Below, in pieces: positions 25,030 to 34,019 of a DNA stretch of 64,000 nucleotides. The DNA lies in the NCBI RefSeq assembly GCF_001456115.1, contig NZ_CP013264.1, positions 434,001 to 498,000 on the forward strand. Reading direction: 5' to 3'. Below the pieces are notes generated by a model, which was given only the letters and a program-made list of their open reading frames with translations, was not told the DNA's origin and did not search any database. Within the stretch, counting starts at the first letter, position 1; every line of letters starts with the position of its first letter. Both the position numbers and the translations under genes were made by a program. The stretch is from Sphingobium baderi. GTDB lineage: Bacteria > Pseudomonadota > Alphaproteobacteria > Sphingomonadales > Sphingomonadaceae.

Positions 25030-27015
25030 TTAGAAACTCAGGCCGTAACTGACCCGGAGCGTCCGGGGCACGCCGCGCAGGAAATAAAGAAAGCGCCCGC
25101 CCGCATCGGCGGGAGCCGATCCCAAACCGCGCGTCGCATATTCTTTGCCGGTGGCGTTTTCCACATTCACGCCGAAGCGATGCCGCCGCGCCGCGCCGTC
25201 GACATAAAGATGCGCGCCGATGTCGAGGGTCGCGTAATTGCCATAGTTCTGGCGCGGGAAGCCAAAGGGCGAGGAATAGGCGTCGCCGACCCAGTTCACC
25301 GCGACATTGGCGCCGAAGGGCAGGTCTTCCGGCGCATAGGCAATAGCGCCCTTGGCATATTGCCGGGGCGTTCTGTCGCGCTGGGTTGTCGAATCTCCGT
25401 CGCGAGCCCGGGTATAGGTATAGCTCGCATTGATATGCCAGGTCTGCGCCAGCGTCGCGTCGATCTGGAACTCGGCGCCGCGCACCTTCACGCGGGTATC
25501 GACATTGATGAACGTGCCATTGGGAAAGGCTGGATCACCATAATATGTGTCGATGAGGTTCGTGATCCTGCGCTGGAAATAGGTCGTCTTCCAGTAGAGC
25601 GCACCACCCGCCAGCGGAAAAACTCCACCTACGGTCAGATTGATGTTCAGGCTCTGCTCCGGCCTCAGGTTCGGATTGCCGATCTCACAGCACGGGTCGA
25701 TGCCATAGAGCGACGATGCATCAGGCAGGATGAAGGATGTGCCGCCAATGCCCTCGACATAGAGGGTGTCGCTGATGTCGAAACGGCCGCTGACGTTCCA
25801 GATCGTCTTCTTCGCACCGCCGCTTTCATTATAGCGCGCTCCAGCCGCGATCCGGCCTCGGTCACTGATTTCATCGGTGGTACGGACCTGAAGGATGCCG
25901 GCATGCACCTGTTCGCTGGTCTTGCCGATCAGCAACACGTCGTCGCGGCCGTTGAAATTCTGGAAATCATAGCCGATCAGATATTCAAGGCCGCGATGCG
26001 GATGCAGTTTTACGACCGCGCTGCCGCCATAGTCCTGATAGCCCCAGAAGGTGCCAGCCGGATAAACCACGATCGGCGGCCCGGCTGGAATGGGATTGAG
26101 TATCTGGACATAGGCCGTTTTCCAGTCGTGAAAATAGCCCTTGAGGAAGAACTGGATCGTGTCGCTTCCGGTATAATCGAGGCGAGCGCTCGCAATCTCT
26201 TCATTGCGGTCGTTGCGGCTTGTGTTGACGCGCGAGGCGCTCAGATTGTCGAGTTTCGCTTCCGTGTGCTGATATTGCAGGTTGAGACGCAGGTCTGGCG
26301 TGAAATCGAACTGATATTTGCCGCCTACCGACCACAGGCGATAGCCGCGCTTCCGGTCGGTCGCGCTGGGCTGCATGACGCTGTAGGGGCGATACCCTTC
26401 CGCCTGGTTGCGGGAGGCATAGACCACGAACTTGTGATCGCCGATGCTGCCCCGCGCATAGCCGTCGAGATTGACGCCGGAGCGACTGTCGACGCTGCCA
26501 TTCACCTGTCCGTTGAAGGCATCGGTGAAGCCGCGCGTCACGACATTGATGACGCCAGCCGCCGCCTGCGTGCCGTAGAAGAGGCTCTCGCCACCCTTCA
26601 GCACCTCGATGCGCTCGATCATGCTGGCGGGCAGCGTGTCGTTGGGCGAGGTGCTGCCATAAAGCCGGTTGTTCAGGCGGATGCCGTCGGCCGTCCACAG
26701 CACGTCCTGCGTGCGCGACCCCTGGAGTGAGATATCGACATAGCTGAACGGCCCGGAACCCGGCATGATATAGAGACCCGGCACCGTCTGCAGCGCGCGC
26801 GCAACATCGACATATCCGCCGTCGCGCACCTGCTTGTCCGTAACAGTCTCGATATCGCTGCCATAGCGGGACAGTTGCTGGGGCAGCAGCTCTTCCAGGC
26901 TCTTGCCAATAACGACGATGCCGCCCGCATCGTCGCTGGTTTCGGCCTGCGCCAGTGTCGCGGTGAAAGAAAGAACCGCGGCAAAAGCCAGCCGCGATAG
27001 GATGATATCATTCAA
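25030..27015 (-). CDS. btuB: TonB-dependent cobalamin receptor (BtuB-like)
   Basis: A 661-residue outer-membrane receptor: signal peptide (about 1-24), a TonB-box-like 'GIVVIGKSLEEL', a plug domain with 'IERIEVLKGGESLFYGTQAA' and 'AGVINVVTRG', then a 22-strand-type barrel ending in an aromatic residue ('SYGLSF'). The cobalamin riboswitch directly upstream and the cobW-cobN-cobO genes downstream identify it as the corrinoid receptor. The start is a TTG at 27015 behind GGGGGAC. Confidence 0.92.
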   Translation of the reverse strand: MNDIILSRLAFAAVLSFTATLAQAETSDDAGGIVVIGKSLEELLPQQLSRYGSDIETVTDKQVRDGGYVDVARALQTVPGLYIMPGSGPFSYVDISLQGSRTQDVLWTADGIRLNNRLYGSTSPNDTLPASMIERIEVLKGGESLFYGTQAAAGVINVVTRGFTDAFNGQVNGSVDSRSGVNLDGYARGSIGDHKFVVYASRNQAEGYRPYSVMQPSATDRKRGYRLWSVGGKYQFDFTPDLRLNLQYQHTEAKLDNLSASRVNTSRNDRNEEIASARLDYTGSDTIQFFLKGYFHDWKTAYVQILNPIPAGPPIVVYPAGTFWGYQDYGGSAVVKLHPHRGLEYLIGYDFQNFNGRDDVLLIGKTSEQVHAGILQVRTTDEISDRGRIAAGARYNESGGAKKTIWNVSGRFDISDTLYVEGIGGTSFILPDASSLYGIDPCCEIGNPNLRPEQSLNINLTVGGVFPLAGGALYWKTTYFQRRITNLIDTYYGDPAFPNGTFINVDTRVKVRGAEFQIDATLAQTWHINASYTYTRARDGDSTTQRDRTPRQYAKGAIAYAPEDLPFGANVAVNWVGDAYSSPFGFPRQNYGNYATLDIGAHLYVDGAARRHRFGVNVENATGKEYATRGLGSAPADAGGRFLYFLRGVPRTLRVSYGLSF

Positions 27016-27204
27016 GACAGTCCCCCGTCGGCGTCCAATCGACGTTGGACAGGGGCGTGCCGTTCACGAACGGTCGGCACGCGCGGCGACCGGACGCCAA
27101 TGGGCGGCCGACGCACGTCTCCGATGCGGCCCCTGCCGCGCGTTCGTCGCTCAGACGGAGTTCACCGTGCCACGGCCATCCCCTGGGCCAGGGCAAGAGC
27201 GACC

Positions 27205-27430
27205 AGACGCCGGCAGGTCTCCTGGCTCATGGGTCATCGCTTGATGCACGGCCTTCCCAGGCCTCGCATGACTTAGCGTCCGGCCCAGTGGCTGGCGGTT
27301 CGAGTCGTTAGCCCGTCCGCACATGTACATCGCACTCGCCACTTACAGTTGCAGGGACAGCCGCGGCATTGGATGGATGTATCCATCCGCACCGCATTCC
27401 CTTTTAAGGCCTCTCACAAGGCCACCAGCG
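27205..27430 (-). promoter_or_regulatory. Cobalamin riboswitch controlling btuB-cobW-cobN-cobO
   Basis: Read on the minus strand, the conserved elements appear in order: 'AAAAGGGAATGCGGTGCGG', 'CTGTCCCTGCAACTGTAAG', 'CCAGCCACTGGG', 'CTGGGAAGGCC' and the B12 box 'GAGCCAGGAGACCTGCC' (27206-27235). One arm carries an extra palindromic hairpin (GGATGGAT...ATCCATCC, around 27371-27388). It lies about 190 bases before btuB and should repress it when adenosylcobalamin binds. Confidence 0.93.
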
Positions 27431-27526
27431 CGATCATTGTCCCCGATTCCAGCCGGAGCCTTCCGCAAGGACGCGCAGCCAATATGCCAGATGCAGGCGG
27501 ATCGCAAGCGCCACGGATACGGACAG

Positions 27527-28081
27527 TCAAAGGGGACGGAGCGCCTGAAGCCGCCAGCCACGGTTGAACGACAGGGTGACACTGGAAAGCGGCGCGATAT
27601 CTATTCGCAATAATGCCTGCTGCGGCAGGTCGAGCGCAACGCCGATCGCGACCCTGATGACCATGGGATGGGTGATCGCGAGCACATCTCCGTCGATGCC
27701 ATCCATCCATACCCCGACCCTCGACAAAAGCACTGCCATCGTTTCGCCGCCCGGCACGCCCGGTGCCGGATCGGCAAGCCAGCGAGCGAAGGCGCCTGGA
27801 TCACGCGCGTGAATGTCCGCGAAGCTGCGTCCTGCCCAGTCGCCATGATCGATGTCCCGCAGTGCCGGCTCGACCTGCGCGGCCACTCCCAAAAGATCGG
27901 CCGTCTGTTGCGCCGCAGCCATCGGACTCGTGACGATAGTTCTGGGGGTTGGGCGGGGCAGGCGCAATCCAGCGGTCGCACGCGATCCTCCTTCATCGAC
28001 GGCTTCGCCGGGCGCCGGAAAACCGCCTTCGCGCATAGATGGCGTCGCCGCGTGGCAGAGCAGGTTCAGGCGCTTGATCAG
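27527..28081 (-). CDS. Histidine-phosphatase-family protein, CobC-like, with altered catalytic motif
   Basis: A protein of about 184 residues of the phosphoglycerate-mutase/alpha-ribazole phosphatase fold. The body fits ('PRTIVTSPMAAAQQTADLL', 'DIDHGDWAGRSF', 'GGETMAVLLSRV', 'DVLAITHPMVIRVAI'). The N-terminal phosphate loop, normally RHG, reads 'LLCHAATP'. That loop is included only if translation begins at a CTG at 28081 behind GGGAGG; the first ATG (28036) would delete the catalytic histidine. It lies between two cobalamin riboswitches, so a role in nucleotide-loop assembly or corrinoid salvage is likely. Confidence 0.7.
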   Translation of the reverse strand: MIKRLNLLCHAATPSMREGGFPAPGEAVDEGGSRATAGLRLPRPTPRTIVTSPMAAAQQTADLLGVAAQVEPALRDIDHGDWAGRSFADIHARDPGAFARWLADPAPGVPGGETMAVLLSRVGVWMDGIDGDVLAITHPMVIRVAIGVALDLPQQALLRIDIAPLSSVTLSFNRGWRLQALRPL

Positions 28082-28111
28082 TCGATCCTCCCGGGGGACG
28101 TTGACGCTGCG

Positions 28112-28270
28112 CCCGGTTCCATCCTATGTCGTGCGGGCAAGGTCGAGGAAGAAGCCGGTGAGATTCCGGCACGGTCGCGCCACTGTTATCGTCCGTTGCC
28201 CATCTCTGTCGAGAGGGGGCGGGTGAAAGTCAGACCTTCCTCGGGCGAACGGACACCGGCGGGACGCGAA
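28112..28270 (+). promoter_or_regulatory. Cobalamin riboswitch controlling cbtBA
   Basis: The plus strand shows the aptamer core 'GAAGCCGGTGAGATTCCGGC', then 'GGTCGCGCCACTGTTATC', and a B12-box-like 'GTCAGACCTTCC' (about 28229). The element ends just before the cbtB ribosome site. This is the usual arrangement for B12-repressed cobalt transporters. The end points are approximate. Confidence 0.85.
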
Positions 28271-28291
28271 AATCCCGAAAGGAGCATCATC

Positions 28292-28519
28292 ATGGCCACC
28301 ACGACGCTATTTGCCGAAGACATCTTCATCCCCCTGCAGGGCGGCAGCACCATACCACTGCGCGAAATCCTGCCCTGGGCGATATTCGGTACGCTGCTGG
28401 CGCTGATCTTCCTCTATTTCGTCAGCACCGAACAAGGCGCCTTTTCGTTGTTCAAGGGCATGTATGTGCACGAATTCGTGCATGACGGTCGGCATCTTTT
28501 GGGCTTTCCCTGCCACTAG
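28292..28519 (+). CDS. cbtB: CbtB-family cobalt transporter subunit
   Basis: A 75-residue membrane protein with one transmembrane helix ('WAIFGTLLALIFLYFV') and the histidine-rich CbtB C-terminus ('HEFVHDGRHLLGFPCH') that probably binds cobalt. GAAAGGAGC precedes the ATG. The upstream cobalamin riboswitch and downstream cbtA support the assignment. Confidence 0.9.
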   Translation: MATTTLFAEDIFIPLQGGSTIPLREILPWAIFGTLLALIFLYFVSTEQGAFSLFKGMYVHEFVHDGRHLLGFPCH

Positions 28520-28635
28520 AGCGGTTTGCGATCCGACTGCATCAGATCGGCCGCATCTATTCCCTATTTTACCGCGATTTCCTGACCAGCGATCGATTCC
28601 GATCGCCTGGGCATCGCTTTGAGGCGGAATTCGTC

Positions 28636-29370
28636 ATGAGCAGAAGCCTTCTCATCCGCGGCATGATCGCGGGAATCATCGCAGCCGTGCTTGTCGCCCT
28701 GTTCGCCCGCGCCTTCGCTGAGCCATCGATCGATCTGGCCATAGGGTTCGAAACTGCCCACGAACATATGGCGCATGCGGACATGGCGAGCATGAGCGTG
28801 CCGGAAGAAGCTGAGCTGGTCAGCCGCGCGACACAGAAAGGCCTGGGCCTCCTGACGGCGATAACGCTTTACGGCGCGGCAGTAGGGGGTATTTTCTCAC
28901 TCGTCTTCGCTGCCGCCTACGGCCGTATCGGCATGATCGGGCCACGCACCCTGTCCCTGTTGCTCGCCATCGCGGCATTTTTTGCCGTCGCCCTGGTGCC
29001 CGCGCTCAAATATCCACCGACGCCGCCAGCGGTGGGCCTGCATGAAACGGTCGGCTTTCGTACCGCAGCTTTTTTTGCAGCAATCGGACTGTCGTTGGCA
29101 GCTCTCGCCATCGCCTTCAGCCTTGGGCGTGGCCTTGCCGAAAAATTCGGAGGCTTCAACGGCAGCATCGGCGCCGTCGTCATTTATATCGTGACGGTTT
29201 TCATAGCCCAGGCCGTTTTGCCGGAGATCAACGAGGTGCCCAATGATTTCCCGGCGACCGTGCTATGGGACTTCCGGGTCGCCTCCATAGCCATGCAAGG
29301 GGTTCTTTGGTCGATCATCGGGGTGGGCTTTGGCATGATGGCGGAATCTGTGCTGCGGAAAGAACAATGA
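28636..29370 (+). CDS. cbtA: CbtA-family cobalt transporter
   Basis: A 244-residue membrane protein with about five hydrophobic segments and the CbtA landmarks 'ALFARAFAEPSIDLAIGFE', a His-containing loop, 'LVPALKYPPTPPAVG', and 'QAVLPEINEVPNDFPATVLW'. It works with CbtB as a B12-regulated cobalt uptake system. It follows cbtB by 116 bases. Confidence 0.93.
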   Translation: MSRSLLIRGMIAGIIAAVLVALFARAFAEPSIDLAIGFETAHEHMAHADMASMSVPEEAELVSRATQKGLGLLTAITLYGAAVGGIFSLVFAAAYGRIGMIGPRTLSLLLAIAAFFAVALVPALKYPPTPPAVGLHETVGFRTAAFFAAIGLSLAALAIAFSLGRGLAEKFGGFNGSIGAVVIYIVTVFIAQAVLPEINEVPNDFPATVLWDFRVASIAMQGVLWSIIGVGFGMMAESVLRKEQ

Positions 29371-29774
29371 CCCGCGGCGGCCATCGAGGCCCATTCTTCC
29401 GCCTTTGATCCCGAAGGCCATATCCAGCATCCGCGCCCGGCAGTTCGACGAGCCGGGTCCGGCATGTCATGCCGCATCCAGCGCAAGGTCATGGGAGCAT
29501 CTGCTGCCTGTTCTCAGCATCCGGTCAGCGACCGCACGGCATTTCATAAATGCGATACTCAGAAAGCAAAAATACCACCAATATGCACTATTGAGTATGT
29601 TGCAGATTATCTTCATACTTCCCCAAAGCCATGCCGCGACCTTTTACTGGCATGATCGGCAGGGGCATCGACCATATTGAATGACGATCCGAACACGGAC
29701 GGCTGGTGGATGTCGGTAAAGCACAAGGAACACCGCGCAAAAGGCGATCTGCAAGTGGACTGGAGAGGAAAAGC
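29371..29774. other. Intergenic region between the cobalt block and the catabolic island
   Basis: No gene is supported in these 404 bases. The stretch around 29560-29640 is more AT-rich than its surroundings and probably carries the promoter of the following SDR gene. It contains a weak variant (ATGCACTAT, near 29583) of the motif found elsewhere in the island. Confidence 0.4.
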
Positions 29775-30599
29775 ATGAACCGTTTGGCAAACAAGGTGGC
29801 GGTCGTCACCGGATCGGGCGGCATCGGTGAGGCCAGCGCCCGGCGTCTTGCGGCCGAGGGCGCTCAGGTCGTCATAGGCGACGTCAACACCGCCAGCGCG
29901 AACAAGGTCGCCCAAAGCATTGTTGCAGATGGCGGCAAGGCAACCGCGCTCCACCTTGATCTTGCCGAGGAATCGAGCATCATCGCCTTCTTCGCCGCGA
30001 TTGAGGCTGAGCATGGTCGGTTGGATGTCCTGCACAATAATGCGGCTGATACCCGCGGCGAGCAGATGGCGCTGGATATGGGCATAACCGCCATGCCGGC
30101 GGACATTTGGGATCGCGCATTTCTGGTGAATACGCGCGGCACCATGCTGATGATAAAGCACGGCATACCGCTGATGCTCAAAAATGGCGGCGGGTCGATC
30201 ATCAACACCAGTTCGGGCGCCGCGCTGCGCGGGGATCTCTATGGCCCGGCCTATGCATCTTCGAAGGCGGCGATCAACTGCCTCACCCTGTATACGGCGA
30301 CGCAATATGGCAAACAGGGCATCCGGTGCAACGTCGTCTCGCCGGGCCTGGTCGTGACTCCCAATGTCTACGAAAGCAATTCCCAGGAACAACTCGACAG
30401 AATCGAAAAGCACAAGCTGACACCCTATCTGGGCGCGCCGCGCGACATCGCCGCCGCGGTAGCATTTCTGGCCTCCGACGATGGTCGATTCATGACTGGA
30501 CAGGTCATGGTCGTCGATGGTGGCATCACCGACCATATGCCCTATTTCTCCGAGGTTCTGGAAAATTTCGCCGCCGATCCCGCCAACCGGTCGATTTGA
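29775..30599 (+). CDS. Short-chain dehydrogenase/reductase (SDR)
   Basis: A 274-residue classical SDR: cofactor motif 'TGSGGIGEAS', 'NNAA' after strand 4, catalytic 'YASSK' preceded by 'INTSSGAAL', and 'PGLV' after the active site. It oxidises an alcohol or reduces a ketone with NAD(P). The ATG at 29775 (GGAGAGG upstream) matches the usual 'NRLANKVAVVTG' N-terminus. It is followed 11 bases later by an EthD-domain gene. Confidence 0.92.
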   Translation: MNRLANKVAVVTGSGGIGEASARRLAAEGAQVVIGDVNTASANKVAQSIVADGGKATALHLDLAEESSIIAFFAAIEAEHGRLDVLHNNAADTRGEQMALDMGITAMPADIWDRAFLVNTRGTMLMIKHGIPLMLKNGGGSIINTSSGAALRGDLYGPAYASSKAAINCLTLYTATQYGKQGIRCNVVSPGLVVTPNVYESNSQEQLDRIEKHKLTPYLGAPRDIAAAVAFLASDDGRFMTGQVMVVDGGITDHMPYFSEVLENFAADPANRSI

Positions 30600-30610
30600 G
30601 GATAAGCCCC

Positions 30611-31336
30611 ATGTGGAGAGTGACGACACTTGTGAACCGGCAGAGCGCGCTCGATGAGGCGCAGTTTTCCCGGCGCTGGCAGGATGAACTGGTCCCTGCG
30701 ATCAGGGACGCTTTGCAGAACCTGGGGACATTGCGGAAACTGATCCTCGACGTGCCGCCAACGGCGCTGAGCGAGAAGGTAAGGGCGGTTTTTCCGCCTC
30801 AGTTCGATGGCATGGCGGAGTTTTGGTTCGATACGGCGGAAGATGCCGCGGCTGCGATGAAGGCGCTGTCGCAGGATACAGCGCTGCGTTCGCTCGCCGC
30901 GAGCATCGTTTCCGCCGCAGATGGGGTCGCCTGGCTGGCCAAGGTCGTGCCATCGAAACCGGATTCGGGATCGGTCGTCAAATTTCTGGCAGCGGGCGAC
31001 ATTGTCGACACGCTGACGCTGGAAGAAGCGCAGAGCTATTGGGCCAATGTGCATCCCGTCGTGGCCCAGACCGTGCCGGAAACGTGGAACATGCTGACGC
31101 GATATACGCAGTTTCACGGCAGACCCACTCCGACATTGGAGATGGGAGACTGGCTGGCGCAATATCGCTTCGTGCCGATGGCCGCCGACATGGGCTTTGC
31201 CGACGCGGAGGACTTCATCGCCATGTATACCCACGAGGATTATCTCGCCGTGATACGGCCGGATGAGGAAAAATTCTCGCGCCCGGGAGAAATGCTGAGC
31301 TTCGTGACAGGCGAGGAACGCCTGTTGGTGGGCTGA
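30611..31336 (+). CDS. EthD-domain protein
   Basis: A 241-residue protein with duplicated ferredoxin-like EthD segments ('TLVNRQSALDEAQFSRRWQD' and 'LTLEEAQSYWANVHPVVAQT'). EthD proteins occur with P450 or Rieske systems and act in still ill-defined catabolic steps. It is co-transcribed with the preceding SDR (11-base gap). A second EthD gene lies at 43164-43868 beside a Rieske oxygenase. Confidence 0.8.
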   Translation: MWRVTTLVNRQSALDEAQFSRRWQDELVPAIRDALQNLGTLRKLILDVPPTALSEKVRAVFPPQFDGMAEFWFDTAEDAAAAMKALSQDTALRSLAASIVSAADGVAWLAKVVPSKPDSGSVVKFLAAGDIVDTLTLEEAQSYWANVHPVVAQTVPETWNMLTRYTQFHGRPTPTLEMGDWLAQYRFVPMAADMGFADAEDFIAMYTHEDYLAVIRPDEEKFSRPGEMLSFVTGEERLLVG

Positions 31337-31470
31337 AAAGCCGGCTGTATATTGAGACTGAAACGGCCGGACAGTTGCCCATCCAGCCCTTCAGAGGCCG
31401 CGCCCGGTAAGATAAATATGGCGCGGCCACGATCAAAGCCGCGCGGTGACGCGCTGGGAGAGGGAAGCAT

Positions 31471-32283
31471 ATGACCTATGTTCCAAAATTCTGCCGGATT
31501 GCGGTGGTGGTCGACGATCTTGATGCCTTCACCCGTGACGCGGCGGCGCTGCTGGGCCTCCATTTCGTGAGCCCGAAGCTGGACGAGCAATTCACGGCGT
31601 TCAGCGTGGCCTTTGGCGAACATGGCCTGATGGGCATTCAACCGCACGAGGAATTACCCTTTGCAAGTCAAGGGCGGCTGATTGAAGTCGCCATGGACGT
31701 AACCAGCGCCGATGCGACTACGGACAGACTTGTTGCAGGGGGCTATCAGCCGGTGGTCACCAATTTCCTGCCCGCGCCGGCGGCGAACGAATATCTGTTC
31801 GGCAGGGATTTTCATAATATTCCGCTGATGGTCTGCACGGCAGGCGACAATGAGATGCAAATGCGCGAACAGGGCCCATTCGCCGAACTGGAATTGGCGC
31901 CCTTGCCTAAAGTGGGCGCGGTGACGTTGGTGGTGGAAAATATGGCGGACACCGCGCGGGATCTCGAACGCTTTTTCGATATGGCCTTCGTGCCTTGCGA
32001 TCCTATGGGTCTGGGCACTGCCGGACTGAGCGGCGCCCATCGTGTCCGACTGGTGGAGGGCCATTCCCCCTTTCATGCAGAATTTCACCCACCTTTGGCA
32101 TCGATCGACCTTATCTACGAAGATGTTGAACGGCAGCGGGCCATGCTTGAAAAGTCAGGATTCTCACTCAGCGAACGCGCATTGCGGTCGGGCGGGCATG
32201 CTTATTATCTGGGCTCGTCTTTCCACAATGTCCCGATCACTCTCTATCCGGCATCGGCCGATCAGGAGTTGAGGGGGATTTAG
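31471..32283 (+). CDS. VOC (glyoxalase/dioxygenase fold) family protein
   Basis: A 270-residue protein with two vicinal-oxygen-chelate modules ('RIAVVVDDLDAFTRDAAALL' and 'GAVTLVVENMADTARDLERF'). The family includes ring-cleavage dioxygenases and epimerases. I could not assign the usual His-His-Glu metal triad with confidence. GAGAGGGAAGC precedes the ATG. It is convergent with the NTF2-like gene, and the IS element lies between them. Confidence 0.75.
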   Translation: MTYVPKFCRIAVVVDDLDAFTRDAAALLGLHFVSPKLDEQFTAFSVAFGEHGLMGIQPHEELPFASQGRLIEVAMDVTSADATTDRLVAGGYQPVVTNFLPAPAANEYLFGRDFHNIPLMVCTAGDNEMQMREQGPFAELELAPLPKVGAVTLVVENMADTARDLERFFDMAFVPCDPMGLGTAGLSGAHRVRLVEGHSPFHAEFHPPLASIDLIYEDVERQRAMLEKSGFSLSERALRSGGHAYYLGSSFHNVPITLYPASADQELRGI

Positions 32284-32375
32284 GAGGCATCGACATTCAG
32301 GCGTTTGTGGAGCGAGGCAAATGCCCACTCCAACGCCATTTCCAACCCCGCCGGAATAGAATGTCGATTATCCCC

Positions 32376-33535
32376 TAGTCACCTGGAACTGAAGTAAGCT
32401 ACATTGTATATGCTTCTTGTTGAGCGCAGGAGGCATGGATGGTCGGGCGTCAGGCGGACAAGTTGGTTTTGAGTGCAGCTGATCGCATGTTCCTGGAATC
32501 GCAGGTTCGGCGTCATAAGGCCCCGCGTTCACTATCGGACCGCTGCCGGATGGTACTGCTGTGCGCGGACGGGCTGCAGAGCAAGGAGGTTGCCGAGCGA
32601 CTTGGGGTTCACGAGCATACGGTCGGCAAATGGCGTCGCCGTTTTGCGCAAGCCGGGATTGAAGGCCTGACCGACGAGTATCGGGCGGGCCGTCCGCGCA
32701 CGGTGAGCGACGCGCAGGTGGCGCAGGTGATCGAGCGCACGCTGAACACCACGCCCAAGGACGCGACGCATTGGTCAATCCGTTCGATGGCAGCCGAGGT
32801 CGGACTATCGCACACCACCATCCGGCGCATCTGGGGCGCATTCGGTCTGCAGCCACATCGGTCGGAGACGTTCAAGCTGTCGAGCGATCCGCTGTTCGTC
32901 GACAAGGTGCAAGACATTGTCGGTCTTTACCTGTCGCCTCCGAACCGCGCGGTGGTGCTATGCGTAGACGAGAAATCGCAGATCCAGGCCCTCGATCGCG
33001 AGCAGCCGGTCCTGCCCATGGCGCCTGGTGTGCCCGAGCGGCGCACCCATACCTACGTCCGCAACGGCACGACATCGCTGTTCGCCGCGCTCGATATTGC
33101 CACCGGCGCCGTGATCGGAAAATGCTACAGGCGACATCGCGCGACCGAGTTCCTCGACTTTCTCAAGCAGATCGATGCAGCCATGCCTGAAGGCCTTGAG
33201 GTCCACCTCGTGATGGACAACTATGCCACTCACAAGACGCCCAGGATCAAGGCCTGGCTGGCACGCCGCCCGCACTGGCACGTACACTTCACGCCGACGT
33301 CGGCATCGTGGATCAATCAGGTCGAGCGCTGGTTCGCCGAGTTGACGCGCAAGCAGTTGCAGCGAGGCGTCCACCGATCAACGGCCGAACTCGAAGCCGA
33401 TATCGTCGCTTTCATCACCGCTCACAACGAAAGACCCAAGCCCTACAAGTGGGTCAAATCCGCCGACGATATCCTCGCCTCGGTTAGGCGCTTCTGTCAG
33501 AAAACAATGAGCCGAACTTCGGATTCAGGTGACTA
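32376..33535 (+). mobile_element. IS630-family insertion sequence
   Basis: A complete element of 1156 bp (32378-33533) flanked by the TA dinucleotide (32376-32377, 33534-33535) that IS630/Tc1-type elements duplicate. The imperfect terminal repeats begin GTCACCTG at both ends, with 15 of 18 positions matching. It encodes one full-length transposase. It sits between two convergent genes and appears to disrupt none. Confidence 0.9.
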
Positions 33536-33536
33536 G
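32439..33536 (+). CDS. IS630-family transposase
   Basis: A 365-residue transposase: N-terminal helix-turn-helix ('[20 protein letters not shown]') and a C-terminal DDE domain with 'VLCVDEKSQ' (first D), '[11 protein letters not shown]' (second D) and '[13 protein letters not shown]' (E). AGGAGG precedes the ATG. Its TAG stop codon is completed by the duplicated TA and the next host base, so the element carries no stop codon of its own. The frame is intact and may be active. Confidence 0.95.
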   Translation: MVGRQADKLVLSAADRMFLESQVRRHKAPRSLSDRCRMVLLCADGLQSKEVAERLGVHEHTVGKWRRRFAQAGIEGLTDEYRAGRPRTVSDAQVAQVIERTLNTTPKDATHWSIRSMAAEVGLSHTTIRRIWGAFGLQPHRSETFKLSSDPLFVDKVQDIVGLYLSPPNRAVVLCVDEKSQIQALDREQPVLPMAPGVPERRTHTYVRNGTTSLFAALDIATGAVIGKCYRRHRATEFLDFLKQIDAAMPEGLEVHLVMDNYATHKTPRIKAWLARRPHWHVHFTPTSASWINQVERWFAELTRKQLQRGVHRSTAELEADIVAFITAHNERPKPYKWVKSADDILASVRRFCQKTMSRTSDSGD

Positions 33537-33982
33537 TCCGTGAGCGCTTTGCCAGCCCGGGCCGCCGCGGGATTATCGGGATTGAACTCACCGAAACATT
33601 CGACCACCAGGTGGCTGCAGCTATATTCGCGCACCTCCTCGATCTTCCCGTCGCGTAATTGGAAGATCAGGCTGTAGGCATTGTCATAATGCTTGCCGTT
33701 TTTGAGATAGGCATCGGTTTGCGCTTCCAATACGACAAGATCGCCGTCACCGATAAGATTTACCTGTTCCATCCTGATCGGCGATTCCAGCAAGGTCGAC
33801 TGCGCCTCTGGCGCCGCAGCGAACTGCTCCTTGTTCCAACGATATTTGAGCCATTCCGGGCTGCGCGCCATGGTCTTGAATAGAAAATCCTCCGTCAACA
33901 GGTCGAGAATCTTCTCATTCTGACCGCTGTTTACGGCTTCGAGCCAACGGGTTACGATCTGCTTATTCTCTTGTGTACCCAT
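33533..33982 (-). CDS. NTF2/SnoaL-like protein
   Basis: A 149-residue protein of the NTF2-like alpha/beta-cone fold ('[20 protein letters not shown]', '[11 protein letters not shown]', '[18 protein letters not shown]'). These are small hydrolases, isomerases or binding proteins. The ATG at 33982 is chosen from the family N-terminus. Its TAG stop spans the insertion site of the IS element; removing the IS would leave the same TAG, so the protein looks unaltered. Confidence 0.82.
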   Translation of the reverse strand: MGTQENKQIVTRWLEAVNSGQNEKILDLLTEDFLFKTMARSPEWLKYRWNKEQFAAAPEAQSTLLESPIRMEQVNLIGDGDLVVLEAQTDAYLKNGKHYDNAYSLIFQLRDGKIEEVREYSCSHLVVECFGEFNPDNPAAARAGKALTD

Positions 33983-34019
33983 GATCGTCTTCCATTTCCG
34001 TGCAGTATGTTTCTTGCGG

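Noticed and set aside
24478..26730. Plus-strand frame of 750 codons opposite cobW/btuB
   Set aside because: Crosses two well-supported minus-strand genes and their gap; composition is antisense-like.
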